DNA of 64,000 bases from positions 3,472,001 through 3,536,000 of the forward strand of contig NZ_CP193934.1 of assembly GCF_050859505.1 (NCBI RefSeq). Direction: 5' to 3'. This document shows, in pieces, positions 8,035 through 16,660 of the stretch. The position numbers and the translations under genes were made by a program. Every line of letters starts with the position of its first letter. The stretch's first letter is position 1. Below the pieces are notes generated by a model. That model saw nothing but the letters and a program-made list of their open reading frames with translations, was not told the origin of the DNA and did no database searches. This DNA comes from Marinirhabdus sp050859505. Its GTDB lineage: Bacteria; Bacteroidota; Bacteroidia; Flavobacteriales; Flavobacteriaceae.

Positions 8035-9042
8035 TTATAACTTATCTGCTGTAATACGTCCTTCACGGTTGGCTACTTCCCAGGCGGTCTGGAAAATAAG
8101 TCTGGTACGCTTAGTATACAATTCGTATTCTATCTTGTCTGGTGTATCGGATGCTTTGTGATAGTCCTCGTGTACTCCATTAAAATAAAAAATAATTGGA
8201 ATGTTGTTCTTGGCGAAGTTGTAATGGTCGCTGCGGTAGTAGAAACGGTTAGGATCGTTTTCGTCGTTAAACTTATAATCCAATTCCAAATCGCTGTATT
8301 GCTTAGCAACAGCTTCCGAAACATCGTGAAGTTCCTGGCTTAATTTATCACTACCAATTAAATACACATAATTAGGCGAATCCTTTTTATCCGGATCTAT
8401 ACGACCAATCATATCGGTGTTTAAGTTAGCTACTGTGTTGGCCAATGGAAATATGGGGTTATCGGTATAATATTTTGAACCATACAATCCTATTTCTTCA
8501 CCTGTAACGTGTAAAAATAAAATAGAACGTTTAGGACCATTTCCGTCTTTTACTGCTTGCTGAAAAGCTTCGGCCATTTCTAACATAGCAATGGTTCCAC
8601 TTCCGTCATCATCTGCTCCATTAAAAACCTCCCCATCTTTTATCCCTACGTGATCGTAATGCGCAGAAAGCACCAGAATTTCATCAGGCTTTTCGCTTCC
8701 CTTAATAAAGGCAACCACATTTTCAGAACTCTTTGGTTCTTTCATTCGGTTAAAATACTCTGCCGGAATATTTTGATAGTAATTATTAGGCTCCACGGGT
8801 GCCGAAATTCCCTGATCCTGGTAAAAATTACGAAGGTATTCTGCCGCCAGTTTTTGTCCTTTTTCTCCAGTCATTCTTCCTTGCATCTCATCGCTGGCAA
8901 ATTCGTATAAGTGTGTTTTCAGCTCTGCTGAAGTTATCGTATTTGCATAATCTTCACGAGACATGCTCTTGCCTTTGTTTGTTTGAGCGGAGTTACATCC
9001 TACTGTTAACGTTGTTAAGGCTGCTAAAAAAAGTACTTTCAT
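8035..9042 (-). CDS. M28 family metallopeptidase, lipoprotein
   Basis: A 335-residue zinc aminopeptidase-like protein. A lipoprotein signal ends in LTVGC (Cys16), so it should be anchored in the outer envelope. The M28 ligands are visible in order: His in SAHYDHVG, Asp in NGADDDGSG, the Glu-Glu pair in TGEEIGLYG, Asp in NTDMIGR, and His near the end in GVHEDYHKASD. M28 lipoproteins of Bacteroidota typically trim peptides from the N-terminus at the cell surface. It is a single-gene unit that shares a bidirectional terminator with the convergent gene. Confidence 0.92.
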   Translation of the reverse strand: MKVLFLAALTTLTVGCNSAQTNKGKSMSREDYANTITSAELKTHLYEFASDEMQGRMTGEKGQKLAAEYLRNFYQDQGISAPVEPNNYYQNIPAEYFNRMKEPKSSENVVAFIKGSEKPDEILVLSAHYDHVGIKDGEVFNGADDDGSGTIAMLEMAEAFQQAVKDGNGPKRSILFLHVTGEEIGLYGSKYYTDNPIFPLANTVANLNTDMIGRIDPDKKDSPNYVYLIGSDKLSQELHDVSEAVAKQYSDLELDYKFNDENDPNRFYYRSDHYNFAKNNIPIIFYFNGVHEDYHKASDTPDKIEYELYTKRTRLIFQTAWEVANREGRITADKL

Positions 9043-9237
9043 GTATTTCTGTTTAAATTATAATACTTGTAAAGATACAAAGTGTCATGAAAGTGTTAAG
9101 CCGTTGTTGTTGATTTTGGGAAATAATTGACACTTCTCCTTCGGCTTTGCTCAGAGTAAACTTCCCTGCTCGATTACTTTAAACGCCTGTCTCTTGTCTA
9201 ATACAAAATTATCGGGATAGGAAAGAACAACAATACC

Positions 9238-9245
9238 TATCTTTG
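9238..9245 (+). promoter_or_regulatory. Bacteroidota -7 box (TATCTTTG)
   Basis: A perfect match to TAnnTTTG lies 16 bases upstream of the ATG at 9262. The ATG gives a short leader, as is usual in this phylum. Confidence 0.65.
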
Positions 9246-9261
9246 TAAAAACTTTGAGGAA

Positions 9262-10647
9262 ATGAATGTTGAGCAAATATACACAGGCTGTTTAAGCCAG
9301 GGAGCATACTATATTGAGAGCAATGGAGAAGTTGCCGTGATAGATCCGCTACGGGAAACCAAACCCTATCTGGATCGTGCCCAGCGGGACCATGCTACGA
9401 TTAAGTATATATTTGAAACACACTTTCATGCCGATTTTGTAAGTGGTCACGTATCGCTAAGCGAGGCTACTGGAGCGTCCATTGTTTATGGTCCCAATGC
9501 CAACCCAAGTTTTGATGCTATCATAGCTGAAGACGGGCAGGAATTTAAAGTTGGGAACCTTACCCTTAAGGTATTACATACCCCTGGACATACTATGGAA
9601 AGCACTACCTATTTGCTGAAAGATGCCAACGGAAAAGACTACTGTATCTTTAGTGGTGACACGCTGTTTTTAGGGGATGTTGGAAGACCAGATCTTGCCC
9701 AAAAAGGTGCCGATATGACTCAGGAAGACTTAGCAGGCATTTTATTTGAAAGCCTGCGGAATAAAATAATGGTCCTGGCAGACGATGTTATTGTGTATCC
9801 TGCACACGGAGCAGGTTCGGCTTGCGGAAAAAACATGATGAAGGAAACCGTAGACACCTTGGGCAACCAAAAGAAAATGAATTACGCGCTCCGGGAAGAC
9901 ATGACCAAAGAGGAATTTGTTACCGAAGTAACCGATGGACTCTTACCGCCTCCTTCATATTTTCCTTTAAACGTAAAGATGAACAAAGAAGGCTACGATA
10001 ATATTACCGAAGTACTGGAACGAGGTACTAAAAAATTAAGCCCACAAGAGTTTGAAACACTAGCCAACACTACTGGCGCTGTGGTACTGGATGTAAGACA
10101 CCAAAAAGACTTTATGGAAGCACACATCCCAAGATCTATCTTTATTGGTATAGACGGCGGATTCGCCCCTTGGGTAGGCGCCTTGATCGCCGATGTGGAG
10201 CAACCTATTTTATTAATAGCCCCAGAAGGTCGCGAAGAAGAGACTGTAACAAGGTTATCACGCGTTGGCTTCGATAAAACCCTTGGATTTTTAGACGGCG
10301 GCATCGCTGCCTGGACAAACGCTGGCAAAGAAATCGATAGCATGCAATCTGTCTCTGCTGAAACCTTAAAGGAGCAACTAAGCAACAACGTTCCTGTTTT
10401 TGATGTTCGGAAAGATGGCGAGTTTGAAAGCGCACATATCCCTTCGGCCACACATACTTCATTGGAGTTTATCAATCAGCATCTAAGCAAGTTCCCAGGT
10501 GACGAACCTTTTTACGTGCATTGCGCTGGTGGGTATCGTTCTGTAATTGCAGCTTCTATTTTAAAATCCAGAGGAATTCATAATGTAATAGACGTAGCTG
10601 GTGGTTTTAAGGCAATTAAAGAGGCGGGGATTGAAGTAACAGCTTAA
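9262..10647 (+). CDS. Persulfide dioxygenase-like MBL-fold protein with two rhodanese domains
   Basis: A 461-residue fusion. The N-terminal metallo-beta-lactamase fold carries THFHADF at 53-59, HTPGH ending at H110, and SGDTLF with D133. These are the equivalents of the iron ligands of ETHE1-type persulfide dioxygenases. Two rhodanese modules follow. The first (about 265-355) has no cysteine where the active loop should be (APEGREE), so it is probably structural. The second (about 366-460) has the active-site loop HCAGGYRS with C421. The protein probably oxidises glutathione- or bacillithiol-persulfide and handles sulfane sulfur in the cytosol. bshB1 at 57018 shows the organism makes bacillithiol. 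Confidence 0.88.
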   Translation: MNVEQIYTGCLSQGAYYIESNGEVAVIDPLRETKPYLDRAQRDHATIKYIFETHFHADFVSGHVSLSEATGASIVYGPNANPSFDAIIAEDGQEFKVGNLTLKVLHTPGHTMESTTYLLKDANGKDYCIFSGDTLFLGDVGRPDLAQKGADMTQEDLAGILFESLRNKIMVLADDVIVYPAHGAGSACGKNMMKETVDTLGNQKKMNYALREDMTKEEFVTEVTDGLLPPPSYFPLNVKMNKEGYDNITEVLERGTKKLSPQEFETLANTTGAVVLDVRHQKDFMEAHIPRSIFIGIDGGFAPWVGALIADVEQPILLIAPEGREEETVTRLSRVGFDKTLGFLDGGIAAWTNAGKEIDSMQSVSAETLKEQLSNNVPVFDVRKDGEFESAHIPSATHTSLEFINQHLSKFPGDEPFYVHCAGGYRSVIAASILKSRGIHNVIDVAGGFKAIKEAGIEVTA

Positions 10648-10673
10648 CAACTTCTCCATAAAATAGTTTTACT

Positions 10674-11132
10674 ATGCAACTGGTTCCCTATCATTCCAAT
10701 TACGCAAACGCCTTTTATACTCTCAATATAGAATGGTTGGAAACTTATTTTTATGTGGAAGACTACGATCGTGACGTTTTAAGTGATCCAGAACACTTTA
10801 TTATTAAACCAGGCGGTCATATCTTCTTCGCTGTTGAAAATGAAACTGTTTTAGGCACCGTAGCTCTACTGAAAAGAGGTAGCCACGCTTTTGAAATTAC
10901 AAAAATGGCCGTATTACCTGAAGCCAGAGGAAAGCAAGTAGGACAAAAACTGATGCAGTATTGTATTACGTTTGCCAAAGAAAATAACTTTCAGCAGTTG
11001 TTCCTGTATTCCAATACTTCTTTAACAAATGCTATTCACATCTATAAAAAATATGGGTTTGTGAAAGTTCCTTTAGAGCAGCCTAATCCGTATAAGCGCA
11101 GTAATATAAAGATGGACTATAATTTTTCATAG
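10674..11132 (+). CDS. GNAT family N-acetyltransferase
   Basis: A 152-residue protein with the GNAT core. The acetyl-CoA-binding region is KMAVLPEARGKQVGQKLM (motif A with RGKQVG), followed by the C-terminal NAIHIYKKYGF motif that is characteristic of the fold. The substrate is unknown. It starts 26 bases after the persulfide dioxygenase gene on the same strand, so it may be co-transcribed. No signal peptide. Confidence 0.9.
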   Translation: MQLVPYHSNYANAFYTLNIEWLETYFYVEDYDRDVLSDPEHFIIKPGGHIFFAVENETVLGTVALLKRGSHAFEITKMAVLPEARGKQVGQKLMQYCITFAKENNFQQLFLYSNTSLTNAIHIYKKYGFVKVPLEQPNPYKRSNIKMDYNFS

Positions 11133-11171
11133 TTAGCATTTCAGTTTGTATCTTTATAGAAAATCAGACCT

Positions 11172-11981
11172 ATGAAGACGCCTATTATACTCTCGCTATT
11201 ATTTGTGTTGTTTATTTCCTGTAAAGACAACAAAAAAGATCTTTCTGAAGTAGAAGAAAACACATCCACTAGTGAGCAATCCGAAACTGAAAACATTCCA
11301 GCAACTATTGGCATCACCCCTATTTCTCACGCTACGATGGTGTTGGACTGGGATGGCACTATAATTTATGTGGATCCTGTTGGTGGCGCGGAAGCATTTG
11401 CCGGACAGCCTACTGCTAACGTTATTTTAATTACCGACATTCACGGAGATCATTTTGATATGGAAACGCTGCGTGCTGTAACCGCAGCAGGGACAGGTAT
11501 TATCGCCCCAAAAGCTGTAGCCGAAAAGATAGACAAAGCACTTCAAGCACAAATAACTGTTTTAGACAATGGCAACACTACAAAAATTAAAGGCATAGAC
11601 ACACTAACCTTTGAGGGCATCCCTATGTATAATTTACGCGAAGAAGCGCTTAAATTCCACGCCAAAGGAAGAGGAAACGGATATGTAATTGATGATGGAA
11701 GTCAACGTGTTTACATCTCTGGAGATACAGAAGACATTCCTGAAATGCGCGCTCTAGAAGATATAGACATCGCGTTTGTTTGTATGAACTTACCCTATAC
11801 CATGACCGTAAAAAGCGCTGCAAGTGCTGTAGCAGATTTTAAACCTAAAAAAGTGTATCCATACCATTACAGAGGGACAGAAGGTTTGAGTGACGTAGCG
11901 ATGTTTAAAGCCTGGGTGATGAAATCCAGCGCAGGCAAGGATGTTGAAGTTATGCAATTGGATTGGTATCCAGAACAATAG
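11172..11981 (+). CDS. MBL-fold metal-dependent hydrolase lipoprotein (UlaG-like)
   Basis: A 269-residue protein with a lipoprotein signal (Cys17 after LFIS). The mature part resembles UlaG/YtnP-like metallo-beta-lactamase hydrolases: ISHATMVLDWDG opening strands, the metal motif DIHGDHFD, a later SGDTEDIPEM metal loop, and VYPYHYRG near the C-terminus carrying another histidine ligand. It is predicted to act at the envelope; the substrate is unknown. A TATCTTTA box near 11147 could be its own promoter. Confidence 0.85.
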   Translation: MKTPIILSLLFVLFISCKDNKKDLSEVEENTSTSEQSETENIPATIGITPISHATMVLDWDGTIIYVDPVGGAEAFAGQPTANVILITDIHGDHFDMETLRAVTAAGTGIIAPKAVAEKIDKALQAQITVLDNGNTTKIKGIDTLTFEGIPMYNLREEALKFHAKGRGNGYVIDDGSQRVYISGDTEDIPEMRALEDIDIAFVCMNLPYTMTVKSAASAVADFKPKKVYPYHYRGTEGLSDVAMFKAWVMKSSAGKDVEVMQLDWYPEQ

Positions 11982-12088
11982 AAAATATTTATCCGTATTA
12001 ACATAGCTAAATATCAAAAATTCAAATAGTTAGCCTTTTTTTGAGCTAATAGCCACATTGTTCGGGCAAATAGAGGTTTTTTTTTTCC

Positions 12089-12096
12089 TACATTTG
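12089..12096 (+). promoter_or_regulatory. Bacteroidota -7 box (TACATTTG)
   Basis: A perfect TAnnTTTG match lies 28 bases upstream of the ATG at 12125, preceded by a run of T residues. Confidence 0.55.
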
Positions 12097-12124
12097 AGAG
12101 GAATCAACTAGCATATCCCCTCTT

Positions 12125-13858
12125 ATGTTCCTCCTATCTCAATTGCTTCGGATAATTTTAGTTATTTTTATTTTATGTGCTACCGCAACATCTTTTTCAC
12201 AAAAGCTAAGTGATGCTACCGTAGAAAATTTAGTAAAAAGAGCCCGCGAAAACACAAACAACTCAGACAGTCTCAAAACCATTGGAACTCAAACGTTAGC
12301 CTATGCCACCAAAAACAATTTGGTGTTGGGGCAAATGGAAGCGCATTTTATGTTGGGATACGCTGCCTATCTTAAAGGTAAATTTAAGGAAGCTATTTTA
12401 GCATTCGACAAAGGCATAGACAAAGCGCCCCAAGATCCTACAACCTATCCCACGGCATACAGGCTTCTAAAAAACAAGGCTATCTCTTATGTGCGTTTAG
12501 GCAAACCAGATAGTGCCCAGGTTATCTTTAAAGAAGTAGTAGATCTTACAAAAGAAAGGAAAGATGCAAAAAACCACGCTTTAGCTTTAAATGATTATGC
12601 CATAGGGATAAAGAATAAAGGAGATTACAGCAAGGCGCTGGAGGTTTATGCCAGAACCATGGAACTATGGGATAGCTTGGGGGTGGATAAATATAAAACA
12701 AGTCTGCTTTTAAATATTGGACTGGCTCAAAACAACCTAAAGCAAACTGACCGAAGTATCCAAACATACCATGAAGGATTAACACTAGCAAAAAAGTATA
12801 AAGTAGATCGCGACATCTATCGTTTTTACAATAATTTGTCAGTCAATTATAATATTAAAGAGCAGCATGATTCTTCCCTATATTATTCCCGGAAAACCGC
12901 CGATTATTACCGAAAAAACAACAGCGGTGCTGCAGAAGCGCTAGCATATCAAAACATGGGTAAAGCCTTTATGGGGCTAGAACAAAAAGACAGCGCAAGC
13001 TATTACTACGCCAAAGCAGAAAAAAGTTATAAAAGCACAGATGCCAAAGCAAGGCTTGGCGAATTGTATTATTTAAGAAGTATTAATAACAGAAAAAAAG
13101 AAAATTACACCGCTGCCCTTCACTATTCAGACAGTGCAATAAACATCTTTAAAGAACTTACACTGGTTGCAAATTTAAAAGACACCTACGACCAGAAAGC
13201 TTTAATCTTAGAAGCCACCGGAGATTTTAAAGAAGCTAATAGCTATATAAAGGCTGCTAAAAAAATTGAAGATGAATCCTACAAGACTGAAAATGTAGAA
13301 AAGCTTAACGAAATCATCACCAAATACCAAGTTGAAAAGAAAGACGATCAAATTGACGCATTACATAGTCAAAAAGCTATTTATAAATCTACTTCTTTTA
13401 TAGTAGGCGTGGCTTCCTTAGTGTTGCTTAGTATTGTGATTGTTTTTTGGGTTCGGAATAAAAATTCTAAAAAAGAGTTGGAAACATTACGGGAGGAGTT
13501 AAAAAACTACAAAGAAACTGCCGTAGCCGAAAATGCCTTAACCCTTATCCATCTAAAAAGTAAAGCAGTATTAAATACCAAAGAATTGCTTTATATAAAA
13601 AGTGATGGCCATTATCTTGAATTTTATAGTCAGGGAAGTGCTAAACCCGAAATTGACCGAAATACCCTTAAAGAAATGACAGAGCGTTTAACTTCTGAAG
13701 GATTTGCACAAATCCACAAATCGTATCTCGTAAATTTAGATTACATCCGCATCATTAACTCTACAAAACTTATGTTGGACGATGGGACTTGGTTACCGCT
13801 TTCCAGAACCTATAAACCAAAATTAAAAGAAACCTTATTACATACAGCTGCTACGTAG
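12125..13858 (+). CDS. Membrane-anchored TPR protein with C-terminal LytTR DNA-binding domain
   Basis: A 577-residue regulator. An N-terminal signal peptide/anchor precedes a long TPR array (about 30-400; repeated A.AYLKGKFKEAILAFDKG-type helices). A single membrane segment near 420-440 (SFIVGVASLVLLSIVIVFW) and a short coiled coil follow. The last ~95 residues form a LytTR domain (LYIKSDGHYLEFY, IHKSYLVNLDYI, LPLSRTYKPKLKE). The layout places a periplasmic sensor on a cytoplasmic DNA-binding domain, a one-component architecture common in Bacteroidota. The targets are unknown, and the LuxR-type gene that follows may be functionally linked. Confidence 0.87.
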   Translation: MFLLSQLLRIILVIFILCATATSFSQKLSDATVENLVKRARENTNNSDSLKTIGTQTLAYATKNNLVLGQMEAHFMLGYAAYLKGKFKEAILAFDKGIDKAPQDPTTYPTAYRLLKNKAISYVRLGKPDSAQVIFKEVVDLTKERKDAKNHALALNDYAIGIKNKGDYSKALEVYARTMELWDSLGVDKYKTSLLLNIGLAQNNLKQTDRSIQTYHEGLTLAKKYKVDRDIYRFYNNLSVNYNIKEQHDSSLYYSRKTADYYRKNNSGAAEALAYQNMGKAFMGLEQKDSASYYYAKAEKSYKSTDAKARLGELYYLRSINNRKKENYTAALHYSDSAINIFKELTLVANLKDTYDQKALILEATGDFKEANSYIKAAKKIEDESYKTENVEKLNEIITKYQVEKKDDQIDALHSQKAIYKSTSFIVGVASLVLLSIVIVFWVRNKNSKKELETLREELKNYKETAVAENALTLIHLKSKAVLNTKELLYIKSDGHYLEFYSQGSAKPEIDRNTLKEMTERLTSEGFAQIHKSYLVNLDYIRIINSTKLMLDDGTWLPLSRTYKPKLKETLLHTAAT

Positions 13859-14037
13859 GTACTTTTAATAATTATTTCATGACCTATTTAATGTAATTCA
13901 CGAAATACAAATAAATACACCCCTGTCATTCGTGACAACAAACACGCTAGTAGTGACATATATAGCTATGATACAGGAGATTTCATATAGTTTAGCGGTA
14001 TCAACAACTAAACTAATTCACCCCTCAAATTTGAATT

Positions 14038-14499
14038 ATGAAATCTCACACCTCATTAAGTTTACTGAAAATTGATTCAGAAAAACCACAAGCGGCACAA
14101 ACATATTCGCCCAAAAAGCATATTGAAGTCTTTGCTGAAAAATTTCTAGCGTATCATTCAAAAATTCATACGGTTTCTGCTACCGAAGACAACATCCGGT
14201 ATTTATACAAAGATACCACAGCGTTGAACAAACTTAAAAATATAGTCTCACTATATGAAAGTATTGAAACCAATCTTCAAAATAAAGGAGTGAATACTTT
14301 TGTAATTGCTTCCCTTACAATGCAGGAGCAAAAAATTATAGCTCTCATTGCCGAAGGGTTACAAACCAAGCAAATTGCCAGCGAACTATTTATTTCAGAA
14401 CATACCGTACAGACGCACCGTAAGAACCTCTACAAAAAACTGAATGTTGATTCGGTAACCGATTTGGTGAAAATCTCTATGATGATGGCTGTTAACTAG
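14038..14499 (+). CDS. LuxR/CsgD-type HTH transcriptional regulator
   Basis: A 153-residue protein. Its C-terminal 60 residues form a LuxR-type HTH (LTMQEQKIIALIAEGLQTKQ, then FISEHTVQTHRKNLYKKL). The N-terminal 90 residues have no recognisable receiver or ligand domain and may be a degenerate sensor or dimerisation helix. It follows the TPR-LytTR regulator by 180 bases. That gap contains TGTCA/TGACA elements (13926-13960) that could be operator half-sites. Confidence 0.85.
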   Translation: MKSHTSLSLLKIDSEKPQAAQTYSPKKHIEVFAEKFLAYHSKIHTVSATEDNIRYLYKDTTALNKLKNIVSLYESIETNLQNKGVNTFVIASLTMQEQKIIALIAEGLQTKQIASELFISEHTVQTHRKNLYKKLNVDSVTDLVKISMMMAVN

Positions 14500-14509
14500 T
14501 GCAGGTTTT

Positions 14510-16540
14510 TTACTTAAACTTTTCAAACCAGGCCAACGTATGTGCTACTTTGGTTATTAAATTACTAGGCCGTGCTGCTATGCCATGAGAGGCTTCTGGT
14601 ATTTCTACTAACACAGTTTCTATTTTTCGTAATTTCAAAGCATGGTATAACTGCTTTGCTTCGCTTGGCGGCGTACGTAAATCGTCCATTCCTACCATCA
14701 CCATGGTTGGAGTTTCTACATTTCCTACCAGCGAAAGTGGCGAGAATTTCCAGTAGTTTTCAAAGTTTTCCCAGGGTTGCCCTGGGTAACGAGAATTGGC
14801 ATAGCCGTAATAATTATCTGCCACTAAAGTCTTGCTAATCCAGTTCATTACAGGTTTTGCCACTACAGCAGCTTTAAACTCGTTGTTTTTACCTATAATC
14901 CAAGCCGTCATTATTCCTCCTGCACTTCCACCTGTTACATATAAATGTTCTTTATCTGCCACACCTTTGTTTACCAATTCGTGTACGCCGTCCATCACAT
15001 CGTTATAGTCGTCTCCAGGATAATTGTTGTATAGTAAGTTTCCAAATTCTTCCCCATAACTCGTGCTCCCCCGAGGGTTGGGATAAAACACTACATAACC
15101 AGCGGCTGCGTACAATTGAATTTCAGCCGAAAAATGAGGTCCATAATTTAAAATAGGACCCCCGTGATTTTCAACTAACAAAGGAGCGGGTTGTGACTTG
15201 TTATGATTTGGCGGATACACCACCCAACCTTGTACTTTCCGTCCATCTACGGTAGAGGTATACCAGATTTCTTCTACTTCTCCTAGGGTTCTGTAATTAA
15301 GTAAATCGTCATTTAAAGAGGTTAGTACTTCAACTGATTTTCCTTTTTTGGATAGCAATGCAACATCAGCCGGGCGATCTGTTTTTGAGATGGTATAGGC
15401 AATAGTTCCGTTGTTGGCTACTGAAAAACTTCCGCTCGCATACGGTCTTCCTAAGCTGGTTCCACCTACGTTTGTTATTAATTCAGTCAACTTTCCACTA
15501 AGGTCTAAATAGCCAAGCTTAGTAAGTCCTAAGTCGTTGTATTGCACATACAGCCCCTTGCTGTCGCTTGCCCAAACCGCATCGCTTATGCTTCGATCTA
15601 TGTTGGACGTTAGTTCTTTCTTTTCAGATCCATCACTATTCATGAGGTGCAACTTTTCGGTCTGATAGGTTTGTACTTTATCTACAAAACCAAGGTAGGC
15701 TATATGCTTTCCATCTGGTGAAACCTGCGGAGAGCTGTCGGGCCCATTGGCATCCGTAAGCGCATTGATAACGCCTGTTTGGGTATTTACTGAATACACT
15801 TCACTATTTCTGAAATCATACTCCCAGTCTTCATTCCTATTGGCCGAAAAATAAATATTCGCACCAGTAGCGCCCCACGAAAGATTCCCGCTGTGATTAA
15901 AATCGCCCGAGGTAAGTTGCCGGGGTGCACCGCCTTCTGCCGAAATAGTAAAAATATGGTTAAAACCAGGTTTAAGATAGCCTTGGCCATCGGCTTCGTG
16001 CTTTAATCTGTCTGTAATTCGAGGTGCTTCTGCCCATTTTGCATCTTTGGGTTTTTCGGGCATTTTGGCTATCACGGGAGCTTTTGCATTCACTTTCATC
16101 GTAAAAGCAATGTGTTTTCCATCTGGCGACCAGGTTATATTTGATGGGCTGTTTTCTAATTGGGTTAGTTTTGCCATGGCGTTGGATGCGGTCCAATACA
16201 CATATATTTCGGAACCATTATCCGTTCCACTCACAAAAGCTATTCTATCTCCACTAGGCGACCAGCGTGCCGAACTTTCATTGACCTCTCTAGACGTAAG
16301 TTTATGATGTGTCTTCGTATCACCTGTGCTCAAGAGCCACAAATCTCCTTTAGACTTATCTTCCATAATATCGAAGCCCGTACGCCGATACACCACATAC
16401 TCCCCATTAGGTGAGATTTGCGGATCGCCAGCATATTCCAGCTGAAAGACATCGAGGTAGTCAAATGGTTTTTGGCTTTGGGCGTTGAGCTGAAATACAC
16501 TCAGGATTCCAGCAATAAGAAAAAGTTTCCATATAGTCAT
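14510..16540 (-). CDS. S9 family (prolyl oligopeptidase-type) peptidase, secreted
   Basis: A 676-residue serine peptidase. A signal peptide ends around QLNAQS. A TolB/beta-propeller region carries repeated PSGDRIAFVS / SPDGKHIAF-type WD-like strands. The alpha/beta hydrolase domain begins near residue 420. The catalytic triad is visible: Ser539 in GGSAGG, Asp620 in GMDDLRTP and His652 in EASHGIA. It is probably an acylaminoacyl- or dipeptidyl-peptidase acting in the periplasm. It is monocistronic and convergent with the LuxR gene, leaving only 10 bases between the stops. Confidence 0.93.
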   Translation of the reverse strand: MTIWKLFLIAGILSVFQLNAQSQKPFDYLDVFQLEYAGDPQISPNGEYVVYRRTGFDIMEDKSKGDLWLLSTGDTKTHHKLTSREVNESSARWSPSGDRIAFVSGTDNGSEIYVYWTASNAMAKLTQLENSPSNITWSPDGKHIAFTMKVNAKAPVIAKMPEKPKDAKWAEAPRITDRLKHEADGQGYLKPGFNHIFTISAEGGAPRQLTSGDFNHSGNLSWGATGANIYFSANRNEDWEYDFRNSEVYSVNTQTGVINALTDANGPDSSPQVSPDGKHIAYLGFVDKVQTYQTEKLHLMNSDGSEKKELTSNIDRSISDAVWASDSKGLYVQYNDLGLTKLGYLDLSGKLTELITNVGGTSLGRPYASGSFSVANNGTIAYTISKTDRPADVALLSKKGKSVEVLTSLNDDLLNYRTLGEVEEIWYTSTVDGRKVQGWVVYPPNHNKSQPAPLLVENHGGPILNYGPHFSAEIQLYAAAGYVVFYPNPRGSTSYGEEFGNLLYNNYPGDDYNDVMDGVHELVNKGVADKEHLYVTGGSAGGIMTAWIIGKNNEFKAAVVAKPVMNWISKTLVADNYYGYANSRYPGQPWENFENYWKFSPLSLVGNVETPTMVMVGMDDLRTPPSEAKQLYHALKLRKIETVLVEIPEASHGIAARPSNLITKVAHTLAWFEKFK

Positions 16541-16606
16541 AGGAGAAAAATTTGAAGTTTAAAGATAAGGGGTTTGAACGGGTTGTTCAAATTGAACCTA
16601 TAGAAA

Positions 16607-16640
16607 AAAGCCCTCCTTTTTGATTTAAAAGGAGGGCTTC
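16607..16640 (-). terminator. Terminator downstream of ettA
   Basis: A 13-bp stem (AAGCCCTCCTTTT paired with AAAAGGAGGGCTT) has a 6-base loop. On the minus strand it is followed by a T run, 20 bases after the ettA stop codon. Confidence 0.85.
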
Positions 16641-16660
16641 GTTTTACTTTGGCTGAAAAG

